DNA of 64,000 bases from Glebionis coronaria (Eukaryota > Streptophyta > Magnoliopsida > Asterales > Asteraceae): the NCBI GenBank assembly GCA_025667525.1, contig CM046882.1, positions 544,186,630-544,250,629 of the forward strand. The letters run 5' to 3'. The position numbers and the translations under genes are program-made. Below, piece by piece: positions 57,555 to 64,000 of this stretch; the first letter of the stretch is position 1; the number at the start of each line of letters is the position of its first letter. The notes below the pieces were generated by a model that was not told the DNA's origin, ran no database searches, and saw only the letters and a list, made by a program, of their open reading frames with translations.

Positions 57555-58352
57555 CAATGTTTTAAAAACCGGTTCAACCCGGCCGGTTCGACCGGTTGAA
57601 CCGGGAACCGGAGTGACAACCGGTCCGTTGTGAGCCGGGTTTTTATCAAAACTCGGACCGGATTAAACCGGCCGGTTTTCTCGATCCAGGTTGAACCGCC
57701 GGACCAAAACCCGGCCGGTTCAACACTTAGCAAAGGAAAAACAGGTAACGTTGTATCATAGGAGGTATTGAAAACAGATCTAGTAAAATGGATCTAGAAT
57801 ATATCACTTTACTTGTTGGATGGAAATCAAGATCTGTGTATTCTAACATTATAGGTGGTATAGAGGTTGACATAGAGATGGTTAAAGCCTTAAGGGTGAT
57901 GAGTGGTGATGATATCTTTACTCATTCAATAAACAGACCTGTTTGGAAATCAACTTTTGTTTCACGAGATGTTTTGTGTGAAGAAAATTGGATGAGAAAA
58001 GAGGAACACAAAAAGGTGGAGTGGTGATGAATGAAAAAGTGTAATGTATAATATGAAGGCAACTTTTGGTATTGTACTTATTGAATTATTGAATGTGCTA
58101 ATATATTCAAATATTTTTATCACTGGGAATTGATATAAATTGTTTTTATTGAACGAATTGCTATAAGCTGTGTTATTATGCATAGTTATATCTTATTAGT
58201 TATGAAGTGCACTGCGTCTTTCTTTCTAAGTATCCGTAACTTTCTTTTTTACTTGAAGCCGGGTTGACCTGCCGGTTTAACCGGTTGAACCGGTTGACCC
58301 GGTAACCGGTAACTCAACCGAGTCAACTAAAAAACCGGGTTTTAAAACATTG
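57555..58352. mobile_element. 798-bp hAT-type element with CCGGTT-rich ends
   Basis: Ends CAATGTTTTAAAAACCGG and the inverse of CAATGTTTTAAAACCCGG. The perfect 8-bp target duplication CTTTTTAG is at 57547-57554 and 58353-58360. Left arm 57565-57725 and right arm 58258-58340 are packed with AACCGG/CCGGTT. The 79-codon frame inside (57788-58027) has no transposase motif. Confidence 0.92.
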
Positions 58353-58379
58353 CTTTTTAGCTTGAACCATTTCAGTTTT

Positions 58380-59140
58380 ATGTCTAACCATCTGAGTATG
58401 TTCTTAGTAGCTGCTATTTGAACAGTTTAAGCTTTTTCACATGACAAGACTATCCTCATCTCTCTGGATTTTGACTTACTGCCCAAATCCATGCTATAAA
58501 CTCACCAATCCGAATTGGAAGAGACTGGGTTAGATGTATCATTACTTCAGCACCACATTAAGGACTTGACTTACAGAATATGCCAATACTGTTGTTTATT
58601 TGGCAAAAAGTTTTAGAGTGTATCGTATTCAACCATGTTGGAGATAGTTACTACCTCTACAAGCTTACTACATATAAACAAAAATGCATGAACTTGTAAA
58701 GGCTCCAATTCCGATGCCTATGGAACGGTTTTAAGCTTGATCGTTGCAATTTGCGTCTTGCGATCAATATCTAAACGTGCCGATGAGTACCCTTTAATTC
58801 CTTTCCAAATTTTTAACGACCCCTTCCATTTTCTGTGTTTTTGCTGCAAACTTCAGCCTCGCCAACATCAACGATAAACATAAGTTCCTTGTTTGACATG
58901 TATAAAGACTGTATAAAGTGCAAGCAAATACAAATGCCCTTATATGAATCCCACATCGCTTGGGTGAGATAAACAAACAAAGAGGGGTTTTTTTTGCTAA
59001 GATCAAGTGTTTGTTAGAATCTTTTTCATGCTTTTGTGTCGGCTTGATTCACCAAAATAAAAAACTTCCAAAAATTCGAAATCTATAACAGCATTTAATG
59101 CACGATCTTATTATGATTAGTTTCCTTTTAATCAACCTCC
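58380..59140. other. Intergenic, upstream of MADS gene
   Basis: No gene supported. The minus-strand 70-codon frame near 58794-59006 shows no domain. It includes CCCACATCGCTTGGGTGAGATA (about 58951), a tetrad often seen in plant intergenic repeats. Confidence 0.35.
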
Positions 59141-59146
59141 TCTTTC

Positions 59147-59155
59147 TATATAAAC
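59147..59155 (+). promoter_or_regulatory. TATA box of the MADS gene
   Basis: CTATATAAAC lies about 70 bp before the start codon, a fitting distance for a short 5' leader. The TATA matches the plant consensus. Confidence 0.65.
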
Positions 59156-59218
59156 ACCCCCACCCACCTTATTCCATAGTAATTAACCTCATCATCGTCA
59201 AAGAACACGATATTCTTC

Positions 59219-60094
59219 ATGGGTGGAAAGAAGGTATCCCTTATACCAATAATCGACCACAAAAAACGCAACCTCGCATTCAAACAGCGAAAAGCAGGCC
59301 TTATCAAGAAAGCTCGGGAGCTTTCAATCCTTTGTGATTTGGATGTCTCCATGATTATCTTCTCTGATCACCAAGAAAATAACCCCGAAATCTTTCCTCC
59401 TGGTGATACACATAAGCTAAACAACTCCATCAATGCTTATAAAAGTAAACGTCTAAGTGAGCCTGGGATGATTCGAACGTATGGTTTACGGGATTTTTAT
59501 CAGGATAGGAAAAGAAAGGCTGAACAAGAGCTTGATAGGGCTAAGAAAAGAAACTTGGAAGCCAAGTATCCTACTGTTTCAGACAATTCCTCAGAAGGGG
59601 AGTTGAGGAATTTTGCTAGTGACTTGGGAACCAAAATTGATGTTTTAGGAAAAGTTCCCATGTCTGAAAACCTTTATGCTCAAGATTCTTCGTGTAGGGA
59701 ATTATGGAACCCTATGACGATGATGAGGCCCGTTGGTTACAGCGAGCAGACGTTTGATCATGCGGGGTATAATGAATTGTCGAACCCTAAATCCATGATG
59801 GATCTGCTGTTGAATTGTGAAGATGAAAACGAATATTGTCCCACGCAGTTGTATGCTGATAATCAAAATATATTGAGCATGCAAACGTCAAACCCTAATT
59901 CAACCATAACGAGTGAAGGTGATCATAGCAGCTGCTACAATAGTGAGAATTCTGGTCTTCCTCCACTGCCGTTGGCGATGGTGCAGCCGGAGGAGGTACC
60001 ACTCACGCACATGAACTCGTTCTTAGCCTCTAGTTTTACTTCTACAAATGTGTTGGAGTACGAAACAAGTGGTTCCCAGTATTTAGATTGCTGA
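59219..60094 (+). CDS. Type I (M-type) MADS-box transcription factor
   Basis: A single exon of 291 codons, start ATG 59219 preceded by CTTC. The MADS domain spans about residues 1-60: GGKKVSLIPIIDHKKR, AFKQRKAGLIKKARELSILC, DLDVSMIIFSD and the short hinge PEIFPPGD. No keratin-like K domain follows, which with the lack of introns marks it as type I. The PEIFP after the MADS box is close to the PEVWP/PEIWP of the M-gamma group (AGL80-like), so M-gamma is my best guess and M-beta cannot be excluded. From 85 to 130 it is basic (DRKRKAEQELDRAKKRN) and might be a coiled coil; the C-terminal half is Asn/Ser-rich. Relatives act in the female gametophyte and endosperm, binding DNA as heterodimers in the nucleus. 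Confidence 0.85.
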   Translation: MGGKKVSLIPIIDHKKRNLAFKQRKAGLIKKARELSILCDLDVSMIIFSDHQENNPEIFPPGDTHKLNNSINAYKSKRLSEPGMIRTYGLRDFYQDRKRKAEQELDRAKKRNLEAKYPTVSDNSSEGELRNFASDLGTKIDVLGKVPMSENLYAQDSSCRELWNPMTMMRPVGYSEQTFDHAGYNELSNPKSMMDLLLNCEDENEYCPTQLYADNQNILSMQTSNPNSTITSEGDHSSCYNSENSGLPPLPLAMVQPEEVPLTHMNSFLASSFTSTNVLEYETSGSQYLDC

Positions 60095-60109
60095 GTATTT
60101 ATTTGTGTT

Positions 60110-61380
60110 GTTTAAACATATATCTTAATACATCATTAATTAAATTCTTGTAATTTTAAAGTAGATTATGCACTGTTTTAAAGTACGTCTAGTATTTATA
60201 TGTCTGTACTAGATAATGAGCCAAATTCGAGATGTCCCATTGTATAAAAAGTGCAGTTACGATCATGTTCTTGTGATGAGAATGAGTTTTCAGAGTTAGC
60301 CAAAGTTGTAAGTGACGGGTAAGCTTTGTTCTAGTTATATTGTATTTCCTTGCAAGCAGTTTCGTTGAATGGGTCAGTTTTTTACCCAGTTCGACTTATG
60401 AATTATGATTGTTTTATGGTTCAACAACTTCTAGACGTTTGTCGATCATACTTATAATTTATTACAGGTATGTTGGATCTTGTGTCAGCGTGTTAACAAT
60501 ATGCAGGATGATAGAATTGATCGTTTTGCAAAGTTTACAACTTTGTTTGGCTGGGTCCTTCTAATGCTATCTACTGGTATCAGTTTCTATCATAAATCCA
60601 TTTGATGCTTACTAGTTGTCAGGCATGATAACATCGAATGGATTTAAGATAGCGTAGACTTCCCCCAAGTAAACTACTACAACTTAGCAAAAACGGTTTT
60701 CCTAATCGTGCTTGTTACTTTTAACTAGAAAAAACAAAAATGACAAATCACCACGGCCCAACGAATTTACGAATAAGAGAAACTCGGTTATAGCCATTTC
60801 TGTACATTCAAATATTCAATGTACTTTATGGATAGTTTTATAAGTTAGTCCCGCTCTATTTTTACCCATTCTACCAAGATTCAAATGAATGCACAGCAAA
60901 TATATTATGGCTGTCTCATTCAGTATGCCACTGAACAGCTGATATTTGCTCATCCAGTTTATCATTCCGCATAGGGTAACCTTAAGATGGTAGTATTCAA
61001 GTATCTCCATTCGATAAATATATATGTTTGTAAAAATACAGGTTCATTTGTAACATACATTTAGGTGGTTGATAGCTCCGTAATACAGTGACCACATAGC
61101 CTAGATGCGGCTAACTTATAAATGCATTTGATTGCATTTCATACAACAGTTGTGTGTAGTAAATATAGCAACTTGCTGCATATGATTTGTAAAATAGATG
61201 TGTTCTTGCAGGATCTCACAAAGTATTGTCGATTCACTCGTCATAAGTTATCAAGGAAATAACCTGTACGAAAAAAACCAATCCTATGCTAATCAATATA
61301 CAAAACTTATTTAATAGAAGCATGAGTGACACGAGTTAAGAAATAACCTGTCATATGATTGTGGGAAACTGGTGAGAGAC
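60110..61380. other. 3' flank of MADS gene and intergenic sequence
   Basis: Contains a poly(A)-signal-like AATTAAATT near 60137. I see no coding exon, RNA gene or clear transposon end in the rest. Confidence 0.4.
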
Positions 61381-61383
61381 GAT

Positions 61384-61528
61384 TTAAGATGTTAAGAGGG
61401 AGACCATCTTGTTTGTAGACTCGAGACCATGATTATTTACACTGGGGATGATGGTCTGTGGAGATATAAATTTCACAAATTCTTTGAGTTCTGTAAAACT
61501 GCTATGCTCGCTGTACGGCACCTCGTAT
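61384..61528 (-). CDS. SNM1/LIG6-like nuclease, last exon
   Basis: Minus strand. Acceptor TTGTTCAAG, then YEVPYSEHSSFTELKEFVKF, PQTIIPSVNN and a stop (61386-61384). This is the DRMBL (DNA repair metallo-beta-lactamase) end of beta-CASP nucleases of the SNM1/PSO2 family, whose Arabidopsis member has VPYSEHSSFTEL. The His and Ser of the PYSEHSSF motif sit in beta-CASP motif C. Such enzymes trim DNA 5' ends during interstrand cross-link repair. DNA ligase 6 of plants carries the same domain in front of its ligase, but here the frame ends soon after IIPSVNN, which fits a stand-alone or truncated protein. Upstream exon: 61715-61818. Confidence 0.75.
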
Positions 61529-61714
61529 CTTGAACAAGAGAAATGAAGCTAATTATATTATGTTGCATACGCTACCAAAAATTCAAGAAACAGGTGTAAT
61601 GGATTTCAATAAAGAATAAAAAAAGTTTCAGCAAATTTGTAGCAAACGGGTCAAATTAGTTACAGTAAATACAAGAAGTTCGAAAAGAAAAGGTTGAACG
61701 GGTCAAAGTATCAC

Positions 61715-61818
61715 CTTATAATAGTTCCCTGTTGCCACTTCTTTCCAGGGGACGATTTCTTTCCTTTTCCAAATGACCAACCAGTTGGAGAGAAAGCAAC
61801 TATAAGACTATATCGCCC
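61715..61818 (-). CDS. SNM1/LIG6-like nuclease, penultimate exon
   Basis: Minus strand. Acceptor ATTATTCAG, then GRYSLIVAFSPTGWSFGKGK and a Lys/Gly/Ser/Gln stretch, ending ATAAG with donor GTGA. Its phase joins the last exon to give IIRYEVPYSE. SPTGW is the typical segment ahead of the DRMBL motif in SNM1 proteins. The next exon upstream may survive as the short IFDKV before a GTATGC at about 61905, after which retrotransposon LTR sequence begins (about 61929). Therefore the gene either has a retrotransposon-filled intron continuing past the window, or is cut off and dead. Confidence 0.75.
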
Positions 61819-62499
61819 CTGAATAATCATGAAACAATAACAATACAATAAGATATAGAAACATGTTATAATTCACAGCTCAAAGCTTGAATTTATTGCA
61901 TACCACTTTGTCAAATATAGATCAATAATGTGGCTAGCTATTGTCCCCTAATTACCCAAGTGAAAATGTGAAATGCATAGTGTATTTTATTAGTATAAAT
62001 ACCCATGCAATCTATCAATAAACTTGCACCAATATCACCTAGTAAGGTAATATTACTTCTCATCCTTCTAATGTTTCTCTAATGTCTTTTTGGGTGATAC
62101 TTAAAAGTTCTTGGTTATACCAATAATCTTGTGATAAAACTATTTAATTACAACACGTTATCAGCACGATCGTTCACGCCGTTATAATCAAGTAAGTTTT
62201 AGAAAATCTTTTCGAAGTAAACATTTTCTCAAGTTAGTTTTGTAATCAACAAAAGTCTCCATTTTATCAAAACCATTTATAACTAACAATTACACTTATT
62301 TTCATAAAACGTTATACTTTATATCAAACTTAATAAATTTATAAAAACTTTCTTACCAACAATCTAGAATGACAATTAGAAGCATAATTACCTTAATCGA
62401 CTACGTTGACATATGATAATCTATCATGGACATATGACAATCTTGGGACTACTAACCATTTGTATCTTATTATTACGCTAACTTTTTATTATTATTATC

Positions 62500-62680
62500 A
62501 CTAACCTTTTATTCATGCAACTAACATTTAATTTGTTACAACTAACTTCTATTTATGTTACTAACATTTACTTTATTACATCTAACTTCTATTTATGCAA
62601 TTAACATTTACTTTACTACATCTAACTTTAATTTATGCAATTAACATTTACTTATGCCGTAACTAATTTTTATTTATGTG
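62500..62680. repeat. ~45-bp tandem repeats in the Copia leader
   Basis: Four imperfect units of ACTAACTTCTATTTATG plus TAACATTTACTTTATTACA follow one another in the leader. They have no coding frame. Confidence 0.75.
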
Positions 62681-63155
62681 TTAGTTGTTATCTATTTATG
62701 TAGACTAAAAGTTATTATCTGCTAATCTTTATATTTTATATTTATGTTAACCAATTTTTATAAAAAAAAACTTTTTATAAAAAATGTATATTCACAACGG
62801 CTCTTTAACAGATATAAACAGAAACAAACAGTTTTACAACGTTTATATTTTTCACTATAAATTCAAATATGACAATCCACAAAGTTTTCACAAAAAAAAA
62901 AAAATCATCCTCTGTCTTAAATCAAGTTTGTTGCCCGAAGAAAATTTTCAAATATGATTCACCCACTTCTCATTGTTATCGCCATCATGCTTGTCTTACT
63001 TCTTATCCCGATTTTTCAGCTCCCACCTAATGTATTTGAAATTAGTTTATTTATGTATCTGTTTGTAGCTCTCCCAATGTATTGTATTGCATTACTTATT
63101 GATATATATGGATTTTGATATTGACTATGTTATTCATTCTATTTATAGCAACAAA

Positions 63156-64000
63156 ATGTCAAACATCGAAAATCCCAAAATTCCAGCTCTTAAGATAACT
63201 GGAGAAAATTACATACAGTGGACAGGATTTGTCAAAAGGCGCCTCAAATCATTGGGTGCTTTAGAAGCAATAAATGAAGTCAATGAATGCACTGACGAAA
63301 TAAAAGCAAAAGCTGATGAATTTCTACATCTTCACATTGATGAAATGCTCGAATTTGAGTATTCAAATTGTGATAATCCAAGCCAATTGTGGAGAGATCT
63401 GGACGAAAGATTTAATAATCAAAGGGATGTTTTACTCCCTACTGCCAGGGATGAATGGAACAATTTAAGGTTCCAAGATTTCAAAAAGGTAAATGAGTAT
63501 ACATCTGCCTTATTCAGAATTTGCCGCACACTCAGGTTTTGTGGGCAAACTGTTACTGATGGTGATATGTTGGAGAAAACTTTCTCCACATTCCATGCCT
63601 CAAACATAAACTTGCAGCAACAATACCGACTGCAAAATTTTAGGAGGTATTCTGATCTGAATGTAAATCTTCTCGTGGCAGAGAAAAACAATGAATTGTT
63701 GATGAAAAATCATCAAAGTCGTCCAACAGGATCATTGGCAATTCCAGAAGTAAATGTTGTTAACAATACCAATACTAGAAACTTTGGAAATAAAAGAGGA
63801 CGAGGTAACCCTCGCGGGCATGGTCGTGGACATGGTCGTGTTCGTGGTCGTGGTCGTGGCCATTATGATCACAACCGTTTTTCCAACCAAAACCATAGTT
63901 ACCACCAAAGTGGTTATAATGTTCGTGGTCGTGGTCGTGGGCGTGGTCGTGGCCATGGTCGTGGTCAAAGAAATTACACTTACCATGCTCCACAAGTTAA
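63156..64000 (+). CDS. Copia gag (UBN2 type), partial at window end
   Basis: An open frame of 281 codons from ATG 63156 that is still open at the window end. The core begins IPALKITGENYIQWTGFVKR, and continues with a UBN2/Retrotran_gag_3-like region: PSQLWRDLDERFNNQ, LPTARDEWNNLRFQDFKK, RICRTLRFCGQ, MLEKTFSTFHASN and LQQQYR. The last 80 residues are GRGHGR-type repeats (Arg/Gly/His-rich), which probably bind RNA in place of or ahead of a zinc knuckle not yet reached. No stop or frameshift is seen. Gag forms the cytoplasmic particle in which the element RNA is copied. Confidence 0.85.
   Translation, partial: MSNIENPKIPALKITGENYIQWTGFVKRRLKSLGALEAINEVNECTDEIKAKADEFLHLHIDEMLEFEYSNCDNPSQLWRDLDERFNNQRDVLLPTARDEWNNLRFQDFKKVNEYTSALFRICRTLRFCGQTVTDGDMLEKTFSTFHASNINLQQQYRLQNFRRYSDLNVNLLVAEKNNELLMKNHQSRPTGSLAIPEVNVVNNTNTRNFGNKRGRGNPRGHGRGHGRVRGRGRGHYDHNRFSNQNHSYHQSGYNVRGRGRGRGRGHGRGQRNYTYHAPQV

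Larger units (their letters stand above)
61929..64000 (+). mobile_element. Ty1/Copia retrotransposon, 5' part, runs off the window
   Basis: LTR about 61929-62155: begins TGTGGC, has TATA-like AGTATAAATACC near 61995, ends CAACA. TTATCAGCACG (62158-62168) follows as the primer-binding site; the phrase ACACGTTATCAGCACGA is common just after the 5' LTR of plant Copia elements. A ~1-kb leader precedes gag at 63156. The other LTR and target duplication lie outside. Confidence 0.75.

Noticed and set aside
57788..58027. 79-codon frame inside the hAT MITE
   Set aside because: No hAT or BED-finger motif, and wholly within a small non-autonomous element.
63732..63995. Thr- or His-rich minus-strand frames at the window end
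   Set aside because: Antisense shadows of the Arg/Gly/His-rich tail of the Copia gag.

Overview
The window is nuclear DNA from a flowering plant, almost certainly a eudicot. It has spliced genes with GT-AG introns, a nuclear tRNA-Ala, a type I MADS-box gene, a chalcone-isomerase-fold fatty-acid-binding protein gene, and a dense cover of plant transposons (Mutator-like elements, Ty3/Gypsy and Ty1/Copia retrotransposons, hAT and PIF/Harbinger MITEs). The style of the transposon proteins reminds me of Asteraceae, but nothing here proves the family.

Layout. (1) 1-1571: sparse sequence with a broken SNF2-helicase exon. (2) 1572-12582: an 11-kb Mutator-like element (MULE) with two convergent genes, a Ulp1-type cysteine protease gene (+ strand) and a FAR1-like transposase gene (- strand). 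It is studded with about 45 copies of a short palindrome related to ATCATATATGAT, confined to its introns and intergenic parts. (3) About 14.2-42.4 kb and 43.7-50.5 kb: two diverged copies of one ~4-kb non-coding segment, separated by a reticulon gene fragment. Copy 1 has been inflated to 28 kb by transposons and copy 2 to 6.8 kb. Because each copy often keeps the other's empty site, target-site duplications can be read directly. Copy 1 holds a foldback MULE (16530-17630), a 17.35-kb MULE (18360-35712) and a Copia element (36017-41931). Inside the big MULE sits an Athila-like Gypsy element (20948-33815), and inside that a Copia-type non-coding element (23734-27677), giving a three-level nest. 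Copy 2 holds a hAT MITE, a Harbinger ORF1 relic, a foldback MULE, and further hAT and Harbinger MITEs.

(4) 50.8-61.8 kb is the gene-bearing part: a ten-coding-exon FAP2-like gene (53847-56577), tRNA-Ala(AGC) (57282-57354), a hAT MITE (57555-58352), an intronless type I MADS-box gene (59219-60094) and the last two exons of an SNM1/LIG6-like DNA-repair nuclease gene on the - strand (61384-61818). (5) From about 61.93 kb to the window end is the 5' part of another Copia element (LTR, leader, gag).

Only the FAP2-like gene, the MADS gene, the tRNA and the 3'-terminal Copia gag look intact. The Ulp1 gene, both MULE transposases, the Gypsy gag-pro and the internal Copia pol all carry stops, frameshifts or lost pieces. 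All positions and motif counts were read by eye; homology calls rest on recognised motifs, not on searches.
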